The notes below the pieces were generated by a model. That model did no database searches, was not told the DNA's origin, and saw only the letters and a program-made list of their open reading frames with translations. This document shows, in pieces, positions 14,848-23,945 of a stretch of 37,010 nt of DNA. Position 1 is the stretch's first letter. The number at the start of each line of letters is the position of its first letter. The translations under genes were made by a program, and so were the position numbers. The stretch comes from Clostridia bacterium (GTDB lineage: Bacteria; Bacillota; Peptococcia; Peptococcales; BICA1-8), in contig JASKKI010000018.1 in the NCBI GenBank assembly GCA_030154225.1, forward strand, positions 1 through 37,010, in the 5' to 3' direction.

Positions 14848-16119
14848 CTAGCCGATAATAGGAAGGGTATCAGGAGCATGGGTTAATACAGTAACTTTTG
14901 CTCCCCTGCCTTTTTCACTAAAGGCCTGCTTTAAAGCAGCCTGAACGGTATCAAAAGGTGTGAAACCTAGTTTTATGGCTTCTTCATCGGTAATTCCTTC
15001 AGAAACAATATAAACTGTTTCTCGTTCTTTAACCTGAGCCCAAGCAATAGCCAGAGCAGCTGCAGTTAAATCTTCAAGCTCACCATTATCAACCATTCTT
15101 CTAATTTCTGAGGAATGTTTTCCTGTAATTTCTATCATCTCTCCATGAACTTTAGAAACACCTTCAGGGCAGGGAGTTACAACAATAATAATTCCATTTT
15201 CTTTAACTGCCCGATCAGCAGCATATAAAGTCTTATGAGCTTGCCAGAATTCTAAATCACAGGGATGGGAACTAGCTAGAACTATATCCGCTTCCTCTGG
15301 AATTTTAACAGCATAAACATCTTTAGAAAGATCGACACCCTTTTTGAAAGCCTCCACAAGATCACCATAAAATCCACGAATAACCCTGCCATAACGATCC
15401 AGAACAGTATTGAAAATAACATTCATACCAATCTTGCGGGCAATTTGATTTAACTCTCTCCGAACAGGGTTATCCTCAATACCTAGATAAGATCTTTTTT
15501 CCTGCACACTTAATAAATGAGTTGAACCCGTAGTCACTAAACCAGATATTCCAGGTTGAACTATTTTTGCTCCACCTGCAAAACCTGGAATATGATGGGG
15601 TACTATACTACCAATTCCAATTTTAAAATCTGCTTCATAAGCAATTTTATTAATAGAAATTGGAGTTCCATTGGGGGTAGTCCCTAAGTCTACTAATGCC
15701 TTAGAATGGATGAAATCATGATTTACTATTTTTACTCTTTTGACTACTTCTTCTCCGAATTTTGCTAAAATTTCCTCATCAGTCATATCCCTGTGGGTAC
15801 CCAGGGCTATGACAATAGTTATTTGTTCATCCTTTACTCCTGCTTTATTCATTTCTTCCAGCATTACGGGAATTATTTTATCAGTTGGTGTCAGCCTGGT
15901 ATTATCATCTGCTACGATAACTACTTTTTCCTTACCTTTAACTAATTCTCCTAAAGAAGCTGCACCGATAGGATTGGCTAAAGCCCGTTTTACTTCTGCT
16001 TCAACATCTTGAACAGGTTCCATATCTTTAGGTGAATAAACGCCTATCAAATTCTCCTCAGGTATTGGCACTTCAATTTCAGGTCCTCCGTAAGGAAGTT
16101 TGACAATAACATCACCCAA
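14848..16119 (-). CDS. larA: LarA-family nickel-pincer hydroxyacid racemase/epimerase
   Basis: 423 residues, full LarA length. The catalytic set of Lactiplantibacillus LarA is present at the same or adjacent numbers: R75 in DDNTR, H109 in ALGTHR, H174 and K184 in PHHIPGFAGGAKIVQPG (K184 carries the Ni-pincer cofactor), and H200 in GSTH. The family racemises or epimerises C2 of alpha-hydroxy acids, from lactate and malate to sugar acids. The cofactor-making genes larB, larC and larE are not in this window, so they must lie elsewhere. In this operon epimerisation of a four-carbon acid (for example threonate/erythronate) is a better guess than lactate. 20 bases after pdxA2. Confidence 0.93.
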   Translation of the reverse strand: MGDVIVKLPYGGPEIEVPIPEENLIGVYSPKDMEPVQDVEAEVKRALANPIGAASLGELVKGKEKVVIVADDNTRLTPTDKIIPVMLEEMNKAGVKDEQITIVIALGTHRDMTDEEILAKFGEEVVKRVKIVNHDFIHSKALVDLGTTPNGTPISINKIAYEADFKIGIGSIVPHHIPGFAGGAKIVQPGISGLVTTGSTHLLSVQEKRSYLGIEDNPVRRELNQIARKIGMNVIFNTVLDRYGRVIRGFYGDLVEAFKKGVDLSKDVYAVKIPEEADIVLASSHPCDLEFWQAHKTLYAADRAVKENGIIIVVTPCPEGVSKVHGEMIEITGKHSSEIRRMVDNGELEDLTAAALAIAWAQVKERETVYIVSEGITDEEAIKLGFTPFDTVQAALKQAFSEKGRGAKVTVLTHAPDTLPIIG

Positions 16120-16139
16120 AATACCACCTCCTTAAATAA

Positions 16140-17150
16140 TTATTTTAAGTAAAACTTTTTCAAAGCCATTTCAGCTGCTAATTTATATGCAGCTTCCATA
16201 CTTGCCGGGGAAGCTGTTCCTTTACCAGCTTTTCCAAAAGCTGTACCGTGGTCAACTGAGGTACGAATTATCGGTAAACCTAGAGTAACATTAACCCCAT
16301 CTTCAAAATTAATTACTTTGACCGGTATATGACCCTGATCATGGTACATAACAACAATTACTTTAAATTGGCCTTTCATAGCTCGGTAAAAAATACTATC
16401 TGGAGGAATAGGTCCGGTTACTTCAATTCCTTCTTTTTGCGCTTCTTCAATGGCAGGTATGATTTCCTTAATTTCCTCATCCCCAAAAGCACCGCCTTCA
16501 CCACTATGGGGATTTAAACCGGCAACAGCGATAAGAGGATTGTCAATTGAATAGGTTTTTATCATATCATGGGCCAACTCAATAACTTTTTTAACTCTTG
16601 TTTTTGTCGCTCGATCACATGCTTCCCTTAAGGAACAATGAGTACTGACATGAATTACATAGTAGCCATCTGTATATAGCATCATGGCATAATCTTTAGT
16701 ATTTGTTTTCTCGGCAAATATCTCAGTATGCCCAGGATAATTTTTATAACCGGCAAGGTGCATGGATTCTTTGTTAATTGGTCCTGTTACTACTGCATCG
16801 ACTTCCCTGTTATTTGCCATCTCAATTGACTTAAAAATATAATTTACAGCAGCTTTACCGGCAATGGCATTTACTTTTCCATAAGGAACTGTTGCAGCAC
16901 CTTCGATATCAATGTGGAGTACATCAATAGTTCCATAAGTAAATTTAGCTTCTTCTACTAAACTGACAACATTAATTTCTAAATTTTCTTCAACAAATCC
17001 TAAACTTTCTTTCATTCTATCCGCATCACCAATTACCAGGGGACGGGCTAGATCATAATACTCTTTTTTACTTAAGGTTTTAACAATAATTTCTGATCCT
17101 ATTCCTGCTGGATCCCCCATAGTTATTGCTAGAATTGGTCTTTGTTTCAT
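16140..17150 (-). CDS. pdxA2: PdxA2-type 4-phospho-hydroxyacid dehydrogenase (D-threonate/D-erythronate 4-phosphate type)
   Basis: 336 residues from ATG at 17150, which overlaps the dtnK stop as ATGA; GAGAGGG lies upstream. PdxA-fold motifs: ITMGDPAGIGSE, VVTGPINKE, and the metal-site histidines in YPGHTEIFA, LNPHSGEGG and VMYHDQGH, then VDHGTAFG and GKGTAS. Canonical PdxA acts on 4-phosphohydroxythreonine in vitamin B6 synthesis. Members paired with DUF1537 kinases oxidatively decarboxylate 4-phospho-threonate or -erythronate to dihydroxyacetone phosphate and CO2 with NAD. The neighbouring kinase, and the lack of other B6 genes, support the catabolic role. Translationally coupled to dtnK. 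Confidence 0.9.
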   Translation of the reverse strand: MKQRPILAITMGDPAGIGSEIIVKTLSKKEYYDLARPLVIGDADRMKESLGFVEENLEINVVSLVEEAKFTYGTIDVLHIDIEGAATVPYGKVNAIAGKAAVNYIFKSIEMANNREVDAVVTGPINKESMHLAGYKNYPGHTEIFAEKTNTKDYAMMLYTDGYYVIHVSTHCSLREACDRATKTRVKKVIELAHDMIKTYSIDNPLIAVAGLNPHSGEGGAFGDEEIKEIIPAIEEAQKEGIEVTGPIPPDSIFYRAMKGQFKVIVVMYHDQGHIPVKVINFEDGVNVTLGLPIIRTSVDHGTAFGKAGKGTASPASMEAAYKLAAEMALKKFYLK

Positions 17151-18433
17151 TTCAAGTCCCTCTCCTTTTGTTTTAAAATTTCTGCTCCATGACAAAAAAC
17201 ATTTCTGGAACCAAAACCACCTGCTTTGGTAATAATACTTAATCCATTTAATACTCCACCAACAATTTTACCCAGAGGAACACCAGGTTCTATTTCTTTT
17301 TGAACCTCTATACCTTCAGCTTTTAAAACTTCTAATAATTGAAGGGCAGTGGTACCTCCAGTTACCATTATTCCTGCTATATTTACTTTCCCCAGAATAC
17401 TTCCCATAAACTTTTGCAAGCCTTGGGAAATGCTATTTGCTATTTCGACTCCACTTAATCCCATCCTTGTTCCTTCAGACTTAGCCAATTCAACATCACT
17501 GGCACTTTGGGAAGTACGAATTACTAAGTCCTCCCCATCTTTTAAGATATTAGTGGCTTCTAAAGCCAAGTCCTTTAAAACACCTTCAGAATAATGCAAC
17601 AAATTCTGCCAGGGAATATATATTTCTTTTACTCCAAATTTCTTAATCATCTCATCAACTTGCAAATTACTGTTAGGATGTACACTACCAATTACAGTAA
17701 GAACAGGAGGCTTTTTTTCCTTAACAATATGTTTCTCCTGTCTTAGCATGGCTGCCGATAAACCTGCCGAACCGACAAGAATATGTGGTAAATGTATTTT
17801 AGTACTTATGGCAGCAAGTACATCAAGGTGTTCATCTTCAATTGCATCGGCAATAAATAAACAAGGACCGTTCTTAACTTTTTCCAAAATGTACTCACTT
17901 ATTACTGCAGAACCTTTTTCGATAATTTGTAAACTAATATGTTCTACAGTTAGGCTTGTTTGTTTACGTAAATAACCGGGTAAAAACCCTTCTGTAATAG
18001 GTGAACCAGGGTCTTTAGCCATAGGTGTGTGATGAAGTAATCTGCCATCAACCAGTAAATATCCACCCAGTCCTATCCTTTTATTTTGTGGATAAGCAGA
18101 ACAAATCAGGGCAAATTTAAATCCCAATTCTTCTAAAATTACTTCCAATTCTGCCCCTATGTTCCCTCTCCAGGTAGAATCAATTTTTTTATAAATATTA
18201 ATATTATTAAATTTTTTAAGATGCCTGCATACCTGTTTCGCCTTTTCTTTAGCGTCTAAAGGAGATGTATCACGAGAATTAGTTGTAATAGCTATAGTAT
18301 TAAACTGATCACTTACAGAGGCTAAGTTATTTGTTTTATTTAATACAATTGTTTTATAACCAAAATTACTGAATTGAACCGCTGTATCACAAGCACCACT
18401 TAAGTCATCAGCTAAAATTATAAATTTCAGCAC
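17147..18433 (-). CDS. dtnK: DUF1537 four-carbon acid sugar kinase (DtnK/OtnK family)
   Basis: 428 residues from GTG at 18433 with GGAGGTG upstream. The N-terminal substrate domain starts IILADDLSGACDTAVQF, the signature of the YgbK family, followed by AITTNSRDT and YKKIDSTWRGNIGAEL. The C-terminal nucleotide domain contains VIGSVHPNS, MVTGGTTALQLL and GVPLG, then TKAGGFG near the end. The family phosphorylates C4 acids such as D-threonate, D-erythronate or 3-oxo-tetronate at O4. The ATGA overlap with pdxA2 suggests the two act in sequence. Exact stereochemistry of the substrate cannot be read. 17 bases after ilvD. Confidence 0.92.
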   Translation of the reverse strand: MLKFIILADDLSGACDTAVQFSNFGYKTIVLNKTNNLASVSDQFNTIAITTNSRDTSPLDAKEKAKQVCRHLKKFNNINIYKKIDSTWRGNIGAELEVILEELGFKFALICSAYPQNKRIGLGGYLLVDGRLLHHTPMAKDPGSPITEGFLPGYLRKQTSLTVEHISLQIIEKGSAVISEYILEKVKNGPCLFIADAIEDEHLDVLAAISTKIHLPHILVGSAGLSAAMLRQEKHIVKEKKPPVLTVIGSVHPNSNLQVDEMIKKFGVKEIYIPWQNLLHYSEGVLKDLALEATNILKDGEDLVIRTSQSASDVELAKSEGTRMGLSGVEIANSISQGLQKFMGSILGKVNIAGIMVTGGTTALQLLEVLKAEGIEVQKEIEPGVPLGKIVGGVLNGLSIITKAGGFGSRNVFCHGAEILKQKERDLK

Positions 18434-18450
18434 CAGTTCACCTCCGGCTA

Positions 18451-20124
18451 TTATTCAGGACGATTTTTGATAATTGCACCTTTATCGGCAGATTCCGCCA
18501 ACTTACTATAAACATAGAGATATCCTTCAGTAACTCTGGGCTTTGGCGGTTGCCATTCTTTTTTCCTTTGTTCCAGTTCTTCAGGGGACACTAAAAGGTC
18601 TAGTTTTCTTTCGGGAATATTAAGATCAATAAGATCACCATCTTTAACTAGGGCAATAGGACCTCCTTCTTGTGCTTCGGGAGAAATATGACCTACAAAA
18701 CAACCGTTATTAGTACCTGAAAATCTACCATCCGTAACCAGTGCAACTTTATCTGCTAAACCTAAACCGTAAAGAAGTTTCATAGCTTTAAACATTTCAG
18801 GCATGCCAGGGCCACCTTTAGGTCCTTCATATCTTATTACAACAACTTCACCTGGTTTAACTTCATTATTTAATATTGCTGTATTTGCTTCATCTTCAGA
18901 ATCAAATACCCGAGCCGGACCTTTAAAACTTAACATCTTGGGATTAATAGCTGCAGGTTTAGTTACAGCGGAATTAGGAGCTAAACTGCCATAAAGTACG
19001 GCTAAACCTCCGGCAGTACTAAAGGGCTCTGCCAAAGTTTTAACAACTTCATTATTGGGAGATTTATAATTCTCAATATTATCTCCTATTGTCTTACCGG
19101 TTACAGTAAGAGCATTTGTATTAATTAATGACCTAATTTCTTGTAATACAACGGGGACTCCACCGGCTTCATAGAAATCAATAACATTGGAAGAAGCAGC
19201 AGGATTCATTTTGGCTATCAAGGGTGTTGTACGACTAAAATTATCGAAAATATCCATATTAAAATCAATTTTTGCTTCATAAGCTATAGCCGGTATATGT
19301 AATGCAGCATTTGTAGAACCACCTATTGCAGAATTTAACCTTACCGCATTTTCAATAGATTCTTTAGTAATTATTTGCCTGGTTGTAATACTTTTATTAA
19401 CCAAGTTTACAACAGTTTTTCCTGATTCCTGAGCAGCTTTTAATCTATCATTATAAACCGCTGGAATCATAGCACTTCCAGTTAGAGACATTCCCATCGC
19501 TTCTGCAATACAACACATTGTATTGGCAGTACCTAAAAAAGAACAGGAACCACAGGTGGGAGCACATAGGTCTTCCATTTTAATCAGTTCATCCTCGCTA
19601 ATTTCTCCTTTTTTTAGCTTACCTACTCCTTCTATGATTGATGTGGTATCTGCTTTTCGCCCATGAATAAAGGGTCCACCAAGCATTGGCCCTCCGTTAA
19701 CAAAAATTGCCGGCAAATCTAGTCTGGCCGCAGCCATTAACATACCTGGAACGATTTTATCGCAAGAACCTAATAAAACTATGCCATCATATTGATGAGC
19801 TTGCACCATTAATTCAATACTATTAGCGATGATATCCCTGGTAGGAAGTATATAGCGCATCCCTTCATGACCTTCTGCTATTCCGTCACAGGCTCCAATT
19901 ACTCCAAACTCAACAGGGGTTCCTCCTGCCTCTCTAATTCCTTCTTTAACTGCTTCTGCTACTTGCCGAAGATTATAATGACCCGGTACTGTTGTGCTCC
20001 AAGCATTAGCAATACCTATAATAGGTTTTTCTAAATCGGCATCTGAATAACCCATTGATTTGTAATAAGCTCTAGTAATACTCCATTCGGGACGAGAAAG
20101 AATTCGCTGGCTGCGCCGTTTCAT
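18451..20124 (-). CDS. ilvD: IlvD/Edd-family dehydratase (possibly sugar-acid dehydratase)
   Basis: 557 residues, normal length. Fe-S cluster and active-site motifs: NAWSTTVPGHYNLR, GACDGIAEGHEGMRY, LLGSCDKIVPGMLMAA, CAPTCGSCSFLGTANTM, then SGRFSGTN-like VTDGRFSGTNNGC and GHISPEA. The enzyme dehydrates 2,3-dihydroxy acids to 2-oxo acids. Segments that are nearly constant in branched-chain IlvD (CDGIAMGHxGM, SLPSRELIADS) read DGIAEGHEGM and ILPTRDIIANS here, suggesting a paralogue with another substrate. No ilvC, ilvB or leu genes are adjacent. First gene of the operon with dtnK, pdxA2, larA and panB, behind a promoter overlapping a putative IclR site. Starts at ATG, AAAGGGGTGG upstream. Confidence 0.9.
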   Translation of the reverse strand: MKRRSQRILSRPEWSITRAYYKSMGYSDADLEKPIIGIANAWSTTVPGHYNLRQVAEAVKEGIREAGGTPVEFGVIGACDGIAEGHEGMRYILPTRDIIANSIELMVQAHQYDGIVLLGSCDKIVPGMLMAAARLDLPAIFVNGGPMLGGPFIHGRKADTTSIIEGVGKLKKGEISEDELIKMEDLCAPTCGSCSFLGTANTMCCIAEAMGMSLTGSAMIPAVYNDRLKAAQESGKTVVNLVNKSITTRQIITKESIENAVRLNSAIGGSTNAALHIPAIAYEAKIDFNMDIFDNFSRTTPLIAKMNPAASSNVIDFYEAGGVPVVLQEIRSLINTNALTVTGKTIGDNIENYKSPNNEVVKTLAEPFSTAGGLAVLYGSLAPNSAVTKPAAINPKMLSFKGPARVFDSEDEANTAILNNEVKPGEVVVIRYEGPKGGPGMPEMFKAMKLLYGLGLADKVALVTDGRFSGTNNGCFVGHISPEAQEGGPIALVKDGDLIDLNIPERKLDLLVSPEELEQRKKEWQPPKPRVTEGYLYVYSKLAESADKGAIIKNRPE

Positions 20125-20147
20125 TAAAATCCACCCCTTTGTTCATT

Positions 20148-20179
20148 ATTATAAAACAGTGATTTTTATTACTGAATAA
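20148..20179 (-). promoter_or_regulatory. Promoter and putative IclR operator of the ilvD operon
   Basis: Minus strand TTCAGT (20176-20171), 17-bp spacer, TATAAT (20153-20148). The -35 lies inside TTCAGTAATAAAAA (20176-20163), a 14-mer also found exactly upstream of iclR. The site is contained in the inverted repeat TTATT-CAGT-AATAA. Confidence 0.65.
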
Positions 20180-20280
20180 TAATTCTATTTTTATCCAGAT
20201 TATCCTTCTATGTTTTTGAAAAATATAAAATTTTTATAAATTGTTTTAATATTTTTCAATTTAATTTTAAATATAAAATA

Positions 20281-20306
20281 AAACACAGCCCTAATGAACT
20301 GTGTTT
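20281..20306 (-). terminator. Terminator after the aspC-like gene
   Basis: 8-bp perfect stem AAACACAG/CTGTGTTT with a 10-base loop, followed by T-rich sequence on the minus strand. It separates aspC from the ilvD operon. Confidence 0.85.
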
Positions 20307-20319
20307 TAATATAATCCTT

Positions 20320-21513
20320 TTATTTTATCTCCACTACAAAATCCTTTAACAATTTCATGCCTTGTTTAATAGTTTCCAAGGAAGTTGCGTAAGAGAATCT
20401 CAAAAAGCCCGGAGAACCAAAAGACGAACCAGGAACAGCTACTACAAAATAATTTTCTAAAAGCATCTTGGCAAAAGTTTCATCACTATCAATAGTTTCT
20501 CCTTTATAAGTTTTACCAATAAAATTTGAAACATCAGGGAAGGCATAAAATGCACCTTTAGGAGTTCTACAACTTATTCCTGGTATTTCATTTAAAGCCT
20601 TAACAATATATTTTCTCCGTTCATCAAATTCTTGCCTCATTACTTCTAATCCATCCTGTGGACCTAATAAAGCTTCTATACTAGCCTTTTGAGCAATTGA
20701 ATTAGGACCAGAAGTTGCATGACTCTGAAGAGAATCCATGGCTTTAATAATTTCTTTATTACCGGCAACATACCCTATACGCCAACCGGTCATAGCATAA
20801 GCCTTAGAAACACCATTAAAAGTTAAGGTTAATTTTTTAATTTCTTCTCCCAAACTAGCAAAACTTACAAAGTTAAGTCCATCATAAACCAGTTTTTCAT
20901 ACATTTCATCGGAAAAAACATAAATTTTATGTTTTAAAACTACTTCCGCAATTGCTTTTAATTCTTCTTCTGTATAGACAGAACCTGTTGGATTAGAGGG
21001 ACTGCATAAAATTAAAACTTTTGTCTTATCACTTATAACACTTTCTAGTTGCTGTGGTGTTACTTTAAAATCATTATCACTAGTTGTTTCTAGAAAGACA
21101 GGCTTACCATCGGCAATTTTTACTACTTCAGGATATGTAACCCAGTAGGGAGCAGGTATTATTACTTCATCACCTGAATCAACCATTGCCATAATAGCAT
21201 TAAAGAGACAGTGCTTCCCCCCATTGGAAACCATCACTTCATTAGGTGCATAATCTAAATTATTATCCCTTTTTAGTTTTTCACAAATGGCTTTTCTCAG
21301 ATCCATTGTTCCCGGGGATGGAGTATAACGGGTAAAGTTTTCTTCGATTGCTTTTATTCCTGCTTCTTTAATGTTTTGTGGCGTATCAAAATCAGGTTCC
21401 CCCACTTGAAATTCTAATACATTTTTACCTTCTGCTTTTAATGCTTTAGCTTTAGCCATTAACTCCAGGGTGGCCGATGGTTCGATTACCATTACTCTTT
21501 TTGCTAATTTCAT
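20320..21513 (-). CDS. aspC: Class I aminotransferase (aspartate aminotransferase-like)
   Basis: 397 residues from ATG at 21513 with AGGAAGAGG upstream; a TTG six codons earlier has no spaced ribosome site. PLP-fold type I motifs: FQVGEPDFDTP, NGGKHCLFNA, PAPYWVTYPE, LCSPSNPTGSVY, FSDEMYEKLVY, SKAYAMTGWRIGY (PLP lysine in SKAYAM) and the C-terminal FLRFSYATS arginine. This is the AspC/PatB subgroup I-gamma type, cytosolic, exchanging amino groups between aspartate (or others) and 2-oxoglutarate. It stands between folT and a terminator, not fused to the ilvD operon. Specificity uncertain. Confidence 0.9.
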   Translation of the reverse strand: MKLAKRVMVIEPSATLELMAKAKALKAEGKNVLEFQVGEPDFDTPQNIKEAGIKAIEENFTRYTPSPGTMDLRKAICEKLKRDNNLDYAPNEVMVSNGGKHCLFNAIMAMVDSGDEVIIPAPYWVTYPEVVKIADGKPVFLETTSDNDFKVTPQQLESVISDKTKVLILCSPSNPTGSVYTEEELKAIAEVVLKHKIYVFSDEMYEKLVYDGLNFVSFASLGEEIKKLTLTFNGVSKAYAMTGWRIGYVAGNKEIIKAMDSLQSHATSGPNSIAQKASIEALLGPQDGLEVMRQEFDERRKYIVKALNEIPGISCRTPKGAFYAFPDVSNFIGKTYKGETIDSDETFAKMLLENYFVVAVPGSSFGSPGFLRFSYATSLETIKQGMKLLKDFVVEIK

Positions 21514-21610
21514 TTTTCCTCTTCCTTTCAAAATTCATTTGTTTATATTTTACAAGCAAATATTAGTAATTTAAATAGTAAATCTTATATATTATAAAGA
21601 GTCTATAGAT

Positions 21611-22138
21611 TTAATGGACTAAGGCACGATGCGTACTGAAAATATTTACCCTCTTATGCAATATTATAAGGATAAAATTCATTACAGTAACATTTATCAA
21701 AAAAGATATTAACCTTGGTAAAAAAATCACTTTATAAGGTATGCCAAATAAAATTTTTAAAAAATACGGAACCAAAAACATACTTATTATTAAGTGAGTA
21801 ACCACAATGGAAAAAATGATTCGATATTGATTAAGTTTTTCTTTTTTACCGATTAATAAGGGAGGTAATATCCCGTTTAAGGCAGAAGTAAGGGTAAAAT
21901 GGGGCATATATGCTCCACCCGGGCTTAAAAAATAGCCTATAATATCAGCTAGTGCACCTACTCTAGCTCCTTGAATAACCCCACTACGCAAACCTGCTAA
22001 TATTATTGGCATGGTTCCAACCCCTATTCGAACACCATCCACTCCACCAATTGATACTTTAACACTTAAAAATCGAGTTAATATAACACTTAAAGCAATT
22101 AAAAGTGCACCTTCAACCAGAGTTCTGCTATATCTCAT
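21611..22138 (-). CDS. folT: ECF transporter S component, folate type (FolT)
   Basis: 175 residues from ATG at 22138 (GAGGTGAC 7 bases upstream; an upstream in-frame ATG at 22159 lies before that site). Six hydrophobic segments and the S-component pattern are seen: LVEGALLIALSVILTRFLSVKV, VRIGVGTMPIILAGLRSGVIQGARVGALADIIGYFLSPGGAYMPHFTLTSALNGI is abbreviated here to its key parts RIGVGTMPI, GALADIIGYFL and PHFTLTSALNG, which match the FolT subfamily. It captures folate at the membrane and shares the EcfA/A'/T energising module, not encoded here. Its position next to fhs, a folate-dependent enzyme, supports the assignment. A hairpin separates it from fhs. Confidence 0.82.
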   Translation of the reverse strand: MRYSRTLVEGALLIALSVILTRFLSVKVSIGGVDGVRIGVGTMPIILAGLRSGVIQGARVGALADIIGYFLSPGGAYMPHFTLTSALNGILPPLLIGKKEKLNQYRIIFSIVVTHLIISMFLVPYFLKILFGIPYKVIFLPRLISFLINVTVMNFILIILHKRVNIFSTHRALVH

Positions 22139-22174
22139 ATCTGTCACCTCTTCAACCATAAAAAAATTTTTTAA

Positions 22175-22213
22175 ATTTTATGCGCCTATCCATAATGAAT
22201 AGACGCATAAAAT
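22175..22213 (-). terminator. Terminator between fhs and folT
   Basis: 10-bp perfect arms ATTTTATGCG (22175-22184) and CGCATAAAAT (22204-22213), extended by CTAT/ATAG around one mismatch, then T-rich on the minus strand. It starts right at the fhs stop, so folT depends on read-through or its own promoter. Confidence 0.8.
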
Positions 22214-22214
22214 A

Positions 22215-23894
22215 TTAGAATAAACCGGTAATTTTACCACTATTATCTATATCAATTTTTTCAGCGGAAGGAACTTTAGGTAATCCGGGCATAGTCATTA
22301 TATCTCCAGTTAAAACTACAATAAATCCTGCCCCTGCTGAAACTTTTACTTTACTTATACTTACTTTAAAATCTGTAGGAGCACCTAATTTAGTGGGATC
22401 ATCTGAGAATGAATACTGGGTTTTAGCCATACATATGGGTAGGTTGCCATAACCTAATTCTTCTAATTGAGAAATTTCTTTCAAAGCACCTTTGGAGTAT
22501 TCCACTCCTACACCACCATAAATTTTAGTAACAATTGTTTCAATTTTTGACTTAATACCTTTGTCAACTTCATAACTAAAGTTAAAGTTATTTGTTCCTT
22601 CTTCAGCTAACCTGATTACTTCTTTGGCTAACTCTAGACCACCTTCTCCACCTTTAGCCCATACTTCTGACAATGCTACATTAACACCCATTTCCTTACA
22701 TTTGGTATATACCAGTTCTAATTCTTTTTCTGTATCTGTTGGGAACCTGTTTATAGCTACTACTGCTGGTAGACCAAATACTTTAGTTACATTATGAATA
22801 TGTCTTAAAAGATTAGGTAAACCTTTTTCCAGAGCAGCTAAATTTTCTTGCCCCAATTCTGCTTTTGGTGTACCACCGTGATGCTTCAAAGCTCTAATGG
22901 ATGCAACAATAACTACCACGTCAGGCTGCAAACCCGCCATGCGGCATTTAATATCTATGAATTTTTCCGCTCCTAAATCTGCACCAAAGCCGGCTTCTGT
23001 TACCGTATATTCTCCAAGTTTTAGAGCCATTCTTGTGGCCATAACACTGTTACAACCATGGGCAATATTGGCAAATGGTCCACCATGGATAAAGGCCGGA
23101 GTATGCTCTAAAGTTTGTACTAAGTTAGGTTTAAGAGTATCTTTAAGCAATGCTGCTAAAGCACCTTGAGCATTTAAATCAGCAGCAGTTACCGGTTTAT
23201 CATCATAGGTATAGCCAACTACTATTCTAGATATTCTTTCTTTCAAGTCCTCGATATTTTTTGATAAACAAAGTATAGCCATGATCTCCGAAGCTACCGT
23301 GATATCAAAGCCATCTTCTCTGGGTACTCCGTTGGCTTTACCATTTAAGCCATTAACTATATAACGAAGCTGTCTATCATTCATATCTACTACCCGTTTC
23401 CAGGTAATTTTTCGTGTATCTATTCCCAATTTATTACCCTGGTGAATATGGTTATCTAATAAGGCAGCCAACAAATTATTTGCTGTACCGATGGCATGAA
23501 TATCACCTGTGAAATGAAGATTTATATCTTCCATAGGAACTACCTGGGCATATCCACCACCAGCGGCCCCACCTTTTACACCAAATACAGGACCTAATGA
23601 TGGTTCTCTTAAAGCAATTACTGTTTTTTTGCCAGATTTTGTTAAAGCATCTCCTAAACCTACAGTTGTTGTTGTTTTTCCTTCTCCCGCCGGTGTTGGG
23701 TTTATAGCAGTAACTAAAACAAGTTTGCCATTGGGCTTATCTTTTAAATCTTCTAAAAGCTTATAATCAATTTTAGCTTTATACTTACCATAATTCTCCA
23801 CATAGTCATCTGGTACTCCTAGTTTCTCTGCAATTTCATTAATAACTTCTAGCTTACACTCCTGGGCAATTTCAATGTCACTCTTAAATGTCAT
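22215..23894 (-). CDS. fhs: Formate-tetrahydrofolate ligase
   Basis: 559 residues, full length, AGGAGGAG before ATG. Motifs: the P-loop [75 protein letters not shown] and the C-terminal [11 protein letters not shown]. It activates formate with ATP onto tetrahydrofolate, giving 10-formyl-THF; it is the entry of the methyl branch of the Wood-Ljungdahl pathway and also works in purine and amino acid fermentation. It lies 51 bases after iclR, probably co-transcribed, and before folT. Fhs alone does not prove acetogenesis. Confidence 0.98.
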   Translation of the reverse strand: MTFKSDIEIAQECKLEVINEIAEKLGVPDDYVENYGKYKAKIDYKLLEDLKDKPNGKLVLVTAINPTPAGEGKTTTTVGLGDALTKSGKKTVIALREPSLGPVFGVKGGAAGGGYAQVVPMEDINLHFTGDIHAIGTANNLLAALLDNHIHQGNKLGIDTRKITWKRVVDMNDRQLRYIVNGLNGKANGVPREDGFDITVASEIMAILCLSKNIEDLKERISRIVVGYTYDDKPVTAADLNAQGALAALLKDTLKPNLVQTLEHTPAFIHGGPFANIAHGCNSVMATRMALKLGEYTVTEAGFGADLGAEKFIDIKCRMAGLQPDVVVIVASIRALKHHGGTPKAELGQENLAALEKGLPNLLRHIHNVTKVFGLPAVVAINRFPTDTEKELELVYTKCKEMGVNVALSEVWAKGGEGGLELAKEVIRLAEEGTNNFNFSYEVDKGIKSKIETIVTKIYGGVGVEYSKGALKEISQLEELGYGNLPICMAKTQYSFSDDPTKLGAPTDFKVSISKVKVSAGAGFIVVLTGDIMTMPGLPKVPSAEKIDIDNSGKITGLF

Positions 23895-23945
23895 TTTTTC
23901 TCCTCCTTAAAATATATTGTTGAGGGTACGTTAAGCTCTAAAGAA

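Noticed and set aside
22897-23169. 90-codon plus-strand frame opposite fhs.
   Set aside because: Antisense shadow of a conserved enzyme with no start signals.
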